A stretch of 64,000 nt of DNA from Micromonospora sp. CP22 (GTDB lineage: Bacteria > Actinomycetota > Actinomycetes > Mycobacteriales > Micromonosporaceae), in NCBI RefSeq assembly GCF_009712475.1, contig NZ_VCJO01000005.1:124001-188000 (forward strand). The letters are read 5' to 3'. A model generated the notes under the pieces. It was not told the origin of the DNA, searched no databases, and saw only the letters and a program-made list of their open reading frames with translations. Below are positions 32,816 through 40,038 of the stretch, one piece after another (position 1 is the first letter of the stretch; every line of letters starts with the position of its first letter). The position numbers and the translations under genes are program-made.

Positions 32816-33763
32816 ATGGCCCTTCGCCCGCGTTCCGTCGCCCTCGCCGCCACCGACGGCATGCTGCACTTCGAACTGGCCCTGGCCTACGAGGTCTTCG
32901 CCTCCGCCCCCGACGCCGTGCGAGTCCCCTGGTACGACGTGGCCGTGTGCGGCACCCGGCCGGTGCGCGTCGGCAGGTTCCGGCTGGACCCGGACCACGG
33001 ACTCGACCAGCTGGCCCACGCCGAAACGGTGATCGTCCCCGCCCTGGCAGACGTCGACGAGGACCCGCCGATCGACCTCGTCGAAGCGGTACGCGCCGCT
33101 CACGAGGCCGGTGCGCGGGTGGTCTCCCTGTGCACGGGCGCGTTCGTACTCGCCGCCGCCGGTCTGCTGGACGGGCTGCGTGCCACCACCCACTGGGCGC
33201 ACACCGAGCAGCTCGCCGCGCGCCACCCCCGGGTCACCGTCGACCCGGACGTGCTCTACGTCGACAACGGCAACGTGCTCACCTCGGCAGGCAAGGCCGC
33301 GGCAATGGACCTGTGCCTGCACCTGGTGCGCCGCGACCACGGCTCGGCGATCGCCAACATCGCCGCCCGCCGCCTGGTCGTGCCGCCGCACCGAGCCGGC
33401 GGCCAGGCACAGTTCGTCACCACACCGGTGCCCGCCCAGGACGACCATCCCCTGGCCGACGTGATCCCCTGGGTCATGCGGCACCTGGACCAGCCACTCA
33501 CCGTGGAGGACATGGCCCGCCAGGCGAACCTGAGCTCACGCCACCTGACCCGGTACTTCCACGCGATCACCGGCACCACCCCGCTTCAGTGGCTGCTGAC
33601 CCAGCGGATCCGCCGCGCGCAGGAGCTGCTCGAAACCACCAGCGACAGCATCGACGCCATCGCCGCCGCCTCCGGCATGGGCACCGCGACAACCCTGCGC
33701 CGCCACTTCCGTCGTACGGTCGGCGTGCCGCCCGACACCTACCGCCAGACGTTCACGCGGTAG
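32816..33763 (+). CDS. AraC-family regulator with DJ-1/PfpI domain (GlxA type)
   Basis: 315 residues. Residues 8-180 are a DJ-1/PfpI-like domain with the nucleophile-elbow segment VSLCTGAFVLAAAGLLDG. Residues about 215-310 are two AraC HTH motifs (VEDMARQANLSSRHLTRYFHAITG and IDAIAAASGMGTATTLRRHFRR). This architecture is shared by GlxA-like activators of amine or metabolite pathways. It is divergent from the saccharopine-dehydrogenase-like gene across 100 nt, a plausible target. The ligand is unknown. Confidence 0.9.
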   Translation: MALRPRSVALAATDGMLHFELALAYEVFASAPDAVRVPWYDVAVCGTRPVRVGRFRLDPDHGLDQLAHAETVIVPALADVDEDPPIDLVEAVRAAHEAGARVVSLCTGAFVLAAAGLLDGLRATTHWAHTEQLAARHPRVTVDPDVLYVDNGNVLTSAGKAAAMDLCLHLVRRDHGSAIANIAARRLVVPPHRAGGQAQFVTTPVPAQDDHPLADVIPWVMRHLDQPLTVEDMARQANLSSRHLTRYFHAITGTTPLQWLLTQRIRRAQELLETTSDSIDAIAAASGMGTATTLRRHFRRTVGVPPDTYRQTFTR

Positions 33764-33865
33764 CAAGCCCGGGCCAGTCGTCAGGCCACGCTCCAGCCAC
33801 GGGTTCGATTCCGGTCAGCAGGTGGCGACGATCCCCTCTCGGACGGTCGGATAGCCTCGCTGGCC

Positions 33866-34357
33866 ATGCAGCGAAAGGGCTTCGTAGTAGCTACTCTGTG
33901 CTACGCCGCAGCGGTCGGTTACGGTGCACTCGTCTGGCCGGAGCGGGTGGCGCTGCACTTCGGGACCGATCTGCGCGCGGACTCGTACAGCTCACGCGGC
34001 ACGGCGATCCTGGTCGCCGTGGTGCTCGGTCTCTGCCTGGTGGCGATGTTCGTCGGTCTTGCCGCCCTGGTCGGTCGGATCCCGATCGACCTCCTCAACG
34101 TCCCGCATCCGTCGTACTGGAAACAACCGGAGCACGTGGCCGAGCTGCGCCGCCGCTCCGCCGAGGACATATACCACCTCGGAGCGGTCACGATGCTCTT
34201 TCTCGTCGGCGTCCTCGTCCTGGCCGTCCAGGCATCGACCAGTGCCGACCACCGGTTGTCCGGGGCGGCCCCGATCCTGCTGGTCGGATATCTCGGCTAT
34301 CTCATCGGGTGGACGATCTGGCTCTGGCTTCGCCGCTACCGGCCGCCGGCACACTGA
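33866..34357 (+). CDS. DUF1648/SdpI-like small membrane protein
   Basis: 163 residues, with four hydrophobic segments near 6-23, 47-70, 110-130 and 140-158. The N-terminal phrase ATLCYAAAVGYGALVWPERVALHFG resembles DUF1648 proteins, which are related to the SdpI immunity protein. The extracellular/central loop carries YWKQPEHVAELRRRSAEDIYHLG, also typical. It could respond to a membrane-active peptide, but no toxin gene is adjacent. An independent gene with a gene-poor stretch of about 250 nt behind it. Confidence 0.75.
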   Translation: MQRKGFVVATLCYAAAVGYGALVWPERVALHFGTDLRADSYSSRGTAILVAVVLGLCLVAMFVGLAALVGRIPIDLLNVPHPSYWKQPEHVAELRRRSAEDIYHLGAVTMLFLVGVLVLAVQASTSADHRLSGAAPILLVGYLGYLIGWTIWLWLRRYRPPAH

Positions 34358-34611
34358 ACCACTCCGTGCCTGTGCCACGTCCGTTCGGGGGCGAGATGCC
34401 GAGCAGGTGGAGGCCTCGCCAGAGCATCCGGGCGGTCAGGTGGCAGAACTCGGATCACGGGAGGCTGCGCTCCCGCAGGTCAGAAGTGGCGAATGGTGGG
34501 CCGGAGGCGCCACCATGCGAACCACACCGCCACGATCGCCGGTGACCCGCTACCACTCAGGTTGGCCGCCGCCCCAAGGACCTCAGGCCGATACTCCTCG
34601 GGCGGCTACCG

Positions 34612-35028
34612 TCAAGACGCCGCGAGCAGCCGGATCTCGCAGCGGACGCCGTTGGCCTTGGCGAGCCGACCATCACCGGTCACGAGTGGACAGGCCAGCA
34701 ACTCGGCCGCCGCGACATACGCCGCGTCGTACGCCGTGACATTGCCCCGCAACTGCCACATCCGATCAAGCAGTGTCGCGACACCAACCTCGTCGATGAC
34801 CAACGAAGGCAGGGTGTCGATCGCCTCCTGTGCCCGAGCAAGGCCGAGCTTCCCACCGAGGACCTTGCCTCTGATCACCGACATGACCTCGATCAGAAGA
34901 TGGCTCGGCGCGGCCCAGTGCGGATCTCCGGTCAGTTCCGCCCGCGCCGCGTCGCCGACCGGCCCGTCGTCGACCAGGGCATCGGCCAGAACCGACGCAT
35001 CCACCACGATCACGCGGCGGTTCCCCAC
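34612..35028 (-). CDS. vapC: VapC-type PIN-domain ribonuclease toxin
   Basis: 138 residues with the PIN quartet: Asp10 (VVDASVLADAL), Glu47 (LLIEVMSV), Asp101 (AYDAAYVAAAEL) and Asp119 (TGDGRLAKA). All metal-binding residues are present, so an active RNase toxin is likely. The start overlaps the VapB-type gene by 19 nt, the normal antitoxin-first order. An alternative GTG start five codons in (VIVVDAS) would shorten the overlap. It lies just outside the tRNA-Lys island. Confidence 0.9.
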   Translation of the reverse strand: MGNRRVIVVDASVLADALVDDGPVGDAARAELTGDPHWAAPSHLLIEVMSVIRGKVLGGKLGLARAQEAIDTLPSLVIDEVGVATLLDRMWQLRGNVTAYDAAYVAAAELLACPLVTGDGRLAKANGVRCEIRLLAAS

Positions 35029-35264
35029 GGTCCGCGCTGCTCCCGCTGGTCATCCAACTCGGCGGCACTCTCCCCCGGCAGGGAGCGAGCACCGTCCGAT
35101 CGGCCGGCGAAGCGATCAAGGGCCGCCGTGTTGCGCAGCCGTCGAGCCTGGGTCTCCACCAACTCCAGCAGGTACGCCTGGAGTGACTGCCCACGCGCCT
35201 TGGCCTGGGCCGCCAGGGCGTCTCGCACCTCTTCCGGCACGTCTCGAATCTGGAGCGCAACCAT
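35010..35264 (-). CDS. vapB: VapB/FitA-type antitoxin
   Basis: 84 residues from ATG 35264, starting MVALQIRDVPEEVRDALAAQA. An earlier methionine lies five codons upstream. The N-terminus forms a ribbon-helix-helix (IRDVPEEVRDALAAQAKARG, SLQAYLLELVE), as in FitA/VapB antitoxins. The C-terminus is disordered and binds the toxin. It precedes and overlaps vapC. ATGCAT repeats overlap the start region and may be the autoregulatory operator. Confidence 0.85.
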   Translation of the reverse strand: MVALQIRDVPEEVRDALAAQAKARGQSLQAYLLELVETQARRLRNTAALDRFAGRSDGARSLPGESAAELDDQREQRGPWGTAA

Positions 35265-35279
35265 GCATTCATTATGCAT
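35263..35279. promoter_or_regulatory. ATGCAT repeats at the vapBC start
   Basis: Two self-palindromic ATGCAT units (35263-35268 and 35274-35279) flank a 5-bp spacer and overlap the antitoxin start codon. On the minus strand GCATAAT resembles a -10 box. A VapBC autoregulation site is a fair inference. Confidence 0.45.
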
Positions 35280-35363
35280 GCAGTCTCACTTGCTGGCCAG
35301 AAAGACTCGAACCTCGACCAACCGGTTCGCATGACGACTGCGGCACGTACCAAGAACCGCAGG

Positions 35364-35558
35364 TCAGAGAAGTACGTGGGCCGCCAGGGACTCGAACCCT
35401 GAACCTATGGATTGCCGACGAGCTGGCCGGATCAGGTTCCGTGTCCGGCGGACCTGCTCGTCCCAGGCTGCCTGGTCGTAGTCCGGGTCCGGCGGGATCC
35501 ACTTATGGGAGCCATCGCTGTAGTGGAACTTCTCGTTGCCTGGCCGGATGATGCTCAT
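35364..35558 (-). CDS. small mobile-element ORF running into att repeat
   Basis: 64 residues. The first 49 (MSIIRPGNEKFHYSDGSHKW and onward, with the acidic phrase IPPDPDYDQAAWDEQV) resemble small proteins of actinomycete integrative elements. The last 15 are encoded by the tRNA-Lys repeat, so the native end was replaced when the element recombined. The start overlaps the preceding zinc-finger-like ORF by 4 nt. The function is unknown and the gene is probably decayed. Confidence 0.5.
   Translation of the reverse strand: MSIIRPGNEKFHYSDGSHKWIPPDPDYDQAAWDEQVRRTRNLIRPARRQSIGSGFESLAAHVLL
35376..35413. repeat. 38-bp partial duplicate of tRNA-Lys 3' half (att site)
   Basis: Identical over 38 bp to 36566-36603, the 3' half of the intact tRNA-Lys gene plus the flanking base. 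It ends where the tRNA anticodon loop begins. Such duplications mark integration of elements carrying a tyrosine integrase. Confidence 0.88.
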
Positions 35559-35764
35559 CGGGTCCAGCCGAGGAATCGGTGGTGCAGGTGGCCGGCGGGG
35601 ACGTGGGCCAGGTCCTGGGCGGCGTCGACGAGTTGGGCGGCCAGGTAGAGGGCCAGCGACACCGGCGCGCGGTCGTACTCCGCTCGCAGCTCCCGCCGCC
35701 GAGTGTGGCAGGGCCAGTCAGCGCCGCAGCCGCCGCACGTCCAGCCCGGCATGATCAGCCGCAC
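35555..35764 (-). CDS. small Cys-containing element ORF
   Basis: 69 residues with a CxxC...C pattern at the start (WTCGGCGADWPCHTRR) and a helical body EYDRAPVSLALYLAAQLVDAA. Similar small proteins accompany integrases in Micromonosporaceae elements (recalled, not searched). It could be a zinc-finger accessory factor. Its start abuts the integrase stub on the other strand. Whether it is still expressed is unknown. Confidence 0.5.
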   Translation of the reverse strand: MRLIMPGWTCGGCGADWPCHTRRRELRAEYDRAPVSLALYLAAQLVDAAQDLAHVPAGHLHHRFLGWTR

Positions 35765-35845
35765 GCGCAGTTCGCCATCACCATGGAGATCTACACGGTG
35801 GTGTCCTCGGCGGCCACCCGCGACGCGCTCGAGCGGCTCGGCTAG
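35762..35845 (+). pseudogene. C-terminal stub of a tyrosine integrase
   Basis: About 27 residues, HAQFAITMEIYTVVSSAATR and onward to ALERLG and a stop. This matches the extreme C-terminus of phage-type integrases, where the region after the catalytic His carries the nucleophile Tyr (EIYT). The preceding catalytic Arg/His boxes are missing. It lies within the att-bounded remnant and explains the repeat. Confidence 0.72.
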
Positions 35846-35892
35846 GCGCTCGACCGATGACCGTCGGCGCTGCTGGCTCCGCGCCGGTCCGA

Positions 35893-36150
35893 CTACCGGT
35901 CGCCGTAGTGGTATCGGCAGGCGATGATCTCGACGTCGTCCTTGGTGATTCGATACACCAGCCGGTGTTCGCGGTCGATTCGGCGGGACCAGAAGCCGGA
36001 CAGCTCTCCCCGAAGGGGTTCCGGCTTGCCGATGCCCTCGTATCCGTTGCGCATCACGTCCGCGATCAGGTCGTTGATGCGCTTGACCAGTCTGCGGTCG
36101 GTGTGGCTGAGGTACTGATTCCAGGCTGTCGCGGTGAAGACCAACCTCAC
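35893..36150 (-). CDS. yoeB: YoeB-type mRNA interferase toxin
   Basis: 85 residues, the family length, cleaving mRNA on the ribosome when free of antitoxin. GKPEPLRGELSGFWSRRI and EHRLVYRI are the family core. By alignment to E. coli YoeB, Glu44, Arg63, His81 and Tyr82 fill the catalytic roles (E46, R65, H83, Y84). The protein therefore looks active. It overlaps the antitoxin gene by 4 nt. It lies in the tRNA-Lys remnant, a typical addiction position. Confidence 0.92.
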   Translation of the reverse strand: MRLVFTATAWNQYLSHTDRRLVKRINDLIADVMRNGYEGIGKPEPLRGELSGFWSRRIDREHRLVYRITKDDVEIIACRYHYGDR

Positions 36151-36422
36151 GCGACGTCTCGCACGGTGGCCGGGTCGATCAGGTCCCGCTCGGCCGCGTC
36201 GCCCTGCTCAAGCTCCGCGATCGAGCGGCGCAGGGCTGCGGCGTTGGCCGGGTTGCGCAGGAGGTACTCGGTCTCCTTCATCGCCTCGTACTCGGCAAGC
36301 GGGACGATGACCACCGGTTCGTGGCCCGAGCGGGTCACCACCACTTCCTCGGCGTCGTTGATGACGCTGTCGAGTTCGGCGGCCAGGTTCTGGCGTAGCT
36401 GGGTGAAGTTCACGGTCCGCAT
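36147..36422 (-). CDS. yefM: YefM/Phd-type antitoxin
   Basis: 91 residues, starting MRTVNFTQLRQNLAAELDSV, with the Phd/YefM DNA-binding N-terminus (VVVTRSGHEPVVIVPLAEYEAMKETEYLL). The C-terminus is acidic and unstructured, as in toxin-neutralising tails. ATGA overlap with yoeB. A perfect inverted repeat 17-34 nt upstream of the start resembles the known YefM operator geometry, so autoregulation is likely. Confidence 0.92.
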   Translation of the reverse strand: MRTVNFTQLRQNLAAELDSVINDAEEVVVTRSGHEPVVIVPLAEYEAMKETEYLLRNPANAAALRRSIAELEQGDAAERDLIDPATVRDVA

Positions 36423-36438
36423 GACGACCTCCAGGGCA

Positions 36439-36456
36439 GGTACAGAAAACTGTACC
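36439..36456. promoter_or_regulatory. YefM-YoeB operator candidate
   Basis: Perfect inverted repeat GGTACAG-AAAA-CTGTACC. The two GTAC cores are 12 bp apart centre to centre. E. coli YefM-YoeB binds TGTACA-type motifs at the same spacing, so this is a strong candidate for autoregulation. Confidence 0.7.
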
Positions 36457-36565
36457 TCGGGTGGGGCGCTGTTGCCTCACTCGTGGCCGATGCTGTTCTT
36501 CGCTGCTGTGCGGGCCGAGATCGCGGTTCGTGCGACCCCACACAGAGCCGCTGACCTGCGGAGGA

Positions 36566-36603
36566 GTGGGCCGCCAGGGACTCGAACCCTGAACCTATGG
36601 ATT
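36566..36603. repeat. 38-bp att repeat inside intact tRNA-Lys
   Basis: The second, intact copy of the duplicated 38 bp. It coincides with the 3' half of tRNA-Lys, so integration preserved a functional tRNA. Confidence 0.88.
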
Positions 36604-36638
36604 AAAAGTCCACAGCTCTGCCATTGAGCTAGCGGCCC
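36567..36638 (-). tRNA. tRNA-Lys (TTT)
   Basis: 72 nt. Acceptor GGGCCGC/GCGGCCC is perfect, the anticodon loop is CTTTTAA with anticodon TTT, the discriminator A, T arm CAGGGTTCGAGTCCCTG. CCA is not encoded. A minus-strand -10-like TAACCT lies at 36647-36652. The 3' half is the core of the att duplication. Confidence 0.97.
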
Positions 36639-36655
36639 GCGCGATCAGGTTACCG

Positions 36656-36694
36656 GACACCGGCGGAAGCGGGCTCGCGGCTTCCGCCGGTGTC
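36656..36694. terminator. 15-bp inverted repeat upstream of tRNA-Lys
   Basis: Perfect 15-bp arms GACACCGGCGGAAGC and complement with a 9-nt loop. Located just upstream of the tRNA-Lys -10 region. It probably is the terminator of a gene whose body has been lost; a regulatory role cannot be excluded. Confidence 0.55.
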
Positions 36695-36729
36695 ATCGAT
36701 GGCTGGTGGCGGCTCCGGCCGGGGTGCGG

Positions 36730-36885
36730 GTGGACCTTGGAAGCCGCCGGGCCGTGGACGAGATCGATGATCTGGCGGGGGTACGCCGGTGGTTCGAGAC
36801 GCCGTGGGTGCGGTGGAACCTGGTCCGGACGGCCAGCTCGGTCGCCGCTTTCGCCTGCCTGATCGGCGCGCTGCTCGCCCGCTGA
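36730..36885 (+). pseudogene. C-terminal fragment, possibly DUF1772-type membrane protein
   Basis: A short open stretch of about 51 codons to a stop, ending FETPWVRWNLVRTASSVAAF and a final hydrophobic run. The W-x-x-x-N-x-x-R-T phrase before a last membrane helix recalls DUF1772 (anthrone oxygenase-like) proteins, whose N-terminal helices are missing here. Family assignment is weak. It lies between the tRNA-Lys hairpin and the epimerase gene and may be a scar. Confidence 0.35.
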
Positions 36886-36951
36886 TCGGCGGGAGCCGAG
36901 GACGGCGCGGCGGGCGCGCTTGGAAAGCGGCTGACCGGGTACGGGCCGGAC

Positions 36952-38001
36952 ATGCGGATCGTGGTCGTGGGAGCGAGCGGGAACGTGGGTTCGGCGCTGC
37001 TGCGCCGGATGCGGCGCGAGCGTGACGTGGAGATCGTCGGGGTGGCGCGGCGGTTGCCGCCTCGGGGAGCGGGTGAGCCGTACGACGGGGTGCGGTGGCA
37101 CTCCTGCGACATCGGCTTGGCGGGCGCGACCGACGAGCTTTCCGGGGTCTTCGCCGGTGCCGATGTGGTGGTGCATCTGGCCTGGCAGATCCAGCCTAGC
37201 CACGACCAGCATGTGCTGCGCCGGACCAATGTCGGCGGCAGCCGGGCGGTGGTCGACGCGGTGCTGCGCGCCCGGGTGCCGGCCCTGGTGTACGCCTCGT
37301 CGGTCGGTGCCTACGCACCCGGCCCGAAGGACGCGCCGGTCAGTGAGCGCTGGCCGGTGACCGGGGTGCCCGAGTCGTCGTACAGCCGGGACAAGGCGAC
37401 GGTGGAGGAGATGCTCGACGGGATCGAGCGCAGCCATCCGGCGCTACGGCTGGTCCGGATGCGCCCCGGGCTGATCTTCCAGCGGGAGGCCGGTACCGAG
37501 ATCGTCCGCTACTTCCTCGGTCCGCTGGCACCGGTGCGGCTGCTGCGGTTCGGTCGGCTGCCGTTGGTGCCGACCAACCGGCGACTACGGATGCAGGTGG
37601 TGCACGCCGACGACGTGGCTGACGCGTACGCCCGGGCGATCATGGGTGATGCGCGCGGCGCGTTCAATGTCGCCGCGGACCCGGTGCTGACTCCCGAGCT
37701 GGTGGCCCGGCACTTCCACGGCTGGACGGTGCCGGTGGCCGCACCGGTGCTGCGGGTCGCGGCGGCGCTCACCTGGCGGGCGCGGCTGCAACCGGTCGAT
37801 GCCGGATGGGTGGAGTTGGCGCTCAACGCGCCGCTGATGTCCAGCGAGCGGGCCGAGAACGAGCTTGGCTGGAGCCCGACGGTCGACTCGGTCAGCGCGT
37901 TGCGCGAGCTGTTCGGCGGCATGGCCGACGGGGCCCAAGCACCCAGCCCAGCCCTGTCCACCGCGCCCACCTTCCCCACCGGCCAGGGCAACCCCCACTG
38001 A
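36952..38001 (+). CDS. NAD-dependent epimerase/dehydratase family protein
   Basis: 349 residues of the extended short-chain dehydrogenase fold. Nucleotide motif IVVVGASGNVGSALLRRM (GxxGxxG) at the N-terminus, VVHLAWQIQPS with the NTNV-like QHVLRRTNVGGS next. YSRDK gives the catalytic YxxxK (SSYSRDKATVEEML), and VHADDVADAYARAI closes the substrate domain. UDP-sugar or related substrates are possible, but it is alone, so specificity is open. It ends next to a long inverted-repeat element shared with 42.7 kb. Confidence 0.9.
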   Translation: MRIVVVGASGNVGSALLRRMRRERDVEIVGVARRLPPRGAGEPYDGVRWHSCDIGLAGATDELSGVFAGADVVVHLAWQIQPSHDQHVLRRTNVGGSRAVVDAVLRARVPALVYASSVGAYAPGPKDAPVSERWPVTGVPESSYSRDKATVEEMLDGIERSHPALRLVRMRPGLIFQREAGTEIVRYFLGPLAPVRLLRFGRLPLVPTNRRLRMQVVHADDVADAYARAIMGDARGAFNVAADPVLTPELVARHFHGWTVPVAAPVLRVAAALTWRARLQPVDAGWVELALNAPLMSSERAENELGWSPTVDSVSALRELFGGMADGAQAPSPALSTAPTFPTGQGNPH

Positions 38002-38009
38002 CCCGGCCT

Positions 38010-38070
38010 GTTGACCAAGAGCTTTTGGTCGAGAAACCGCCCTGCGGGTGACGAAAACTTCTTGATCAAC
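38010..38070. repeat. hairpin repeat, TTGATCAAGAAG family (diverged copy)
   Basis: Arms 38010-38032 and 38048-38070 are imperfect inverted copies that contain CTTGATCAAC at the right side. It is related in sequence to the element at 42734-42794, and lies between convergent genes, where it can terminate both. The right arm is nearly identical to that of the second copy. Confidence 0.7.
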
Positions 38071-38081
38071 AAAGATCGGGG

Positions 38082-39293
38082 TCAGCGGATGGTGGAGGTG
38101 GTGAAGGTTGGTGTGCCGGCGCCGAGGTAGAAGATGCCGGGGTGGGTCTGGAAGCCACGGCTGGGGTTGCGGCGCAGGGTCGAGTTCTCGATGCGCAGGG
38201 TGCCGGTGCGGTCGTTGCTGACGAAGAAGATCGCCCCGCCGCCCTCCCGGGCGTCGTTGCCCTCGATGACCGTGCCGGCGATGCGTACGGAGAACGTGTT
38301 GCCGTCGCAGTAGACCGCCCCACCGCTGCCGCCGCCGGGCGTGCCGGAGCGGGCCGGATTCGCGCCCGTGCCGATCGCCTCGTTGTCCCGCAGCACGCTG
38401 TTGAGGACCACCCAGGACACACCGATGCTGCTCAGCGCGCCGCCGTTGGCGCAGGAGCCGCCGGTGAAGGTGCTGTTGACCACGTACACCGGCTGGTCGT
38501 CGTGCTGGTCGAGGACCCGGATCGCGGCACCGCCCACGTCCGGGCCGCTCCGGTCGCAGCGGTTGTCGACGAAGCGTGAGTTGACCACCTTGAACCGACC
38601 GCCCCGGACGAAGATCGCACCTCCGCCGCCACCGTCGGTGCCTTGGCCGGTGGCGTCGCCGTCGGCGAAGGTGAGGTTCTGCACGGTCAGACGCGGGTGG
38701 TCCTGGTTGTCGCAGTGCGAGGTGGTCCAGCCCTGCAACGGGTCGCAGGTGTTCATGTAGAGGATGCGCCGCTTGCCTTGGCCGCTGAGCGTGATCTTGC
38801 CGCCGCCGTCGAGCACCACCTGTGGACCGTTGGCGTTGCGTACCTTTGCGGTCGCGGTCATCCGGATGGTCACCGGGTCGGGGCCGCAGTCGAAGGTGAT
38901 GATCCCGCCGGCCGCGACCGCCCGGACGACGGCCGCGGAGGTGCAGCTCGCGGCGGTGCCGTCGCCGACGGTACGGGTCGGTTTCGACGTGTCGACCGCC
39001 CGCCCCGCCGCCGGTACGCTCACCCGCCCGGACGGGTTGCCGGTACCGGACCCCCGGGGCGTACCGGACGGGGTGGCGCTGGGGCTTGGGCTGCCCAGCC
39101 CGGTCCGCGCCGCCGGGGTGGCCTGCGCGCCCGGTTCCTGCTCCGGTTCGGTCGGCGAGGCGGCGGTGTCCTCGCCGGTCACCGGTGCCTGCGCGTCGCG
39201 TGGGTCGGCGCTCGGCACGGACGGGCCGCACGCGGTGAGGGTGGCGATGGCGACGCCGAACGCGATCAGGGCATTGAAGGATCTCAGGCGCAC
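38082..39293 (-). CDS. secreted right-handed beta-helix lipoprotein
   Basis: 403 residues. Signal peptide with lipobox TLTAC (Cys near 22), a Pro/Ser/Thr-rich spacer to about residue 105, then a parallel beta-helix of repeated short strands such as GGGAIFVRGGRFKVVNSRF and GGAAIRVLDQHDDQPVYVVN. These are characteristic of pectate-lyase-like and other polysaccharide-acting or adhesive proteins. No catalytic motif of a known lyase or hydrolase is recognised. Anchored outside the membrane. The gene is alone between the epimerase and ABC permease genes. Confidence 0.78.
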   Translation of the reverse strand: MRLRSFNALIAFGVAIATLTACGPSVPSADPRDAQAPVTGEDTAASPTEPEQEPGAQATPAARTGLGSPSPSATPSGTPRGSGTGNPSGRVSVPAAGRAVDTSKPTRTVGDGTAASCTSAAVVRAVAAGGIITFDCGPDPVTIRMTATAKVRNANGPQVVLDGGGKITLSGQGKRRILYMNTCDPLQGWTTSHCDNQDHPRLTVQNLTFADGDATGQGTDGGGGGAIFVRGGRFKVVNSRFVDNRCDRSGPDVGGAAIRVLDQHDDQPVYVVNSTFTGGSCANGGALSSIGVSWVVLNSVLRDNEAIGTGANPARSGTPGGGSGGAVYCDGNTFSVRIAGTVIEGNDAREGGGAIFFVSNDRTGTLRIENSTLRRNPSRGFQTHPGIFYLGAGTPTFTTSTIR

Positions 39294-39345
39294 CCCGTGA
39301 TGCTAGGGCCCGTGTCAACGAGGGGCGGGCCCTAGCATCTGGGGA

Positions 39346-40038
39346 TCAGGTGAGCGGCATGTGGTGCAGATGTCGCCGCTGGCGCAGCCGGACGGCGAAG
39401 ACGGCCGCCACCGTCACGATCAGCAGCACGGTGACCACCACCCCGTGCACGGAACCACGGGTCAGGTAACCGTCGTCGGTGTGGTCCACCGCCCAGGTGG
39501 CGATCTCCCGGCTCGACCAGAACGGCGTCAGCTTCGCTCCCGCGTCCGCCGGGTCGAGCAGCATCTGTACCGCCACCACGGTGAGCAGCAGCAGCGTGCC
39601 CTCCAGTTCGCGGGGCAGCAGGGCACCGATCAACATGCCGAACGGCGCGGCCACCGCCACGCAGCAGAGCATCGCCACGGCGATCCCGCCGTACCGCAGG
39701 TTGTTCGCGTCCACGACGGTGAGCAGGAAGAACGGCACCGAGATCGCCACTCCGAGCGCCCACAGGCCGAGCATCCGACCGACGTAGAGGTGGTGCGGCC
39801 GGTAACCGGCGAGCCGCAGCCGGGGCTCCAGTTCACGGGCCGCGCTGGTGGCGAAGAGGGCCGCCGTGCTGACCGCCCAGCTGATGCCGAGCAGCAGCGC
39901 ACGTACGGACTGCCCGACGTAGGAGTCGCGCCGGATCAGCCAGAAGGTCAACGGCATCAACAGCAGAAGCAGGAGTACGCCCCGACGGCGCGCCAACTCC
40001 CGCAGCGTCATCTCGGCCACGGTGACCAGCCGGTTCAC
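39346..40038 (-). CDS. ABC-2-type exporter permease
   Basis: 230 residues from GTG 40038 (the reading MNRLVTVAEMTLREL). It has six hydrophobic helices, with LLLLLLMPLTFWLIRRDSYV and an ABC-2-type central region. The start overlaps the stop of the ABC ATPase gene by 4 nt. Together with the ATPase and the PadR gene it forms a small exporter operon. Substrate unknown. Confidence 0.8.
   Translation of the reverse strand: MNRLVTVAEMTLRELARRRGVLLLLLLMPLTFWLIRRDSYVGQSVRALLLGISWAVSTAALFATSAARELEPRLRLAGYRPHHLYVGRMLGLWALGVAISVPFFLLTVVDANNLRYGGIAVAMLCCVAVAAPFGMLIGALLPRELEGTLLLLTVVAVQMLLDPADAGAKLTPFWSSREIATWAVDHTDDGYLTRGSVHGVVVTVLLIVTVAAVFAVRLRQRRHLHHMPLT

Larger units (their letters stand above)
35376..36603. 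mobile_element. degenerate integrative-element remnant in tRNA-Lys
   Basis: About 1.2 kb bounded by 38-bp direct repeats derived from the tRNA-Lys 3' half. Inside are an integrase C-terminal stub, two small element-type ORFs, one running into the att repeat, and a complete YefM-YoeB pair. No replication, transfer or excision genes remain. The likely history is integration of an actinomycete integrative element followed by deletion of its core. The toxin-antitoxin pair may have slowed final loss. This history is inferred; the repeats and gene stubs are seen directly. Confidence 0.8.

Noticed and set aside
32020-34545. Very long plus-strand frame over the saccharopine-like, AraC and DUF1648 genes
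   Set aside because: It crosses three real genes in other frames, with no recognisable domain; high GC content makes such frames common.
37585-39318. Long minus-strand open frame over the epimerase and beta-helix genes
   Set aside because: It shadows two real genes in other frames and consists of Arg/His/Pro/Gln-rich text without motifs.
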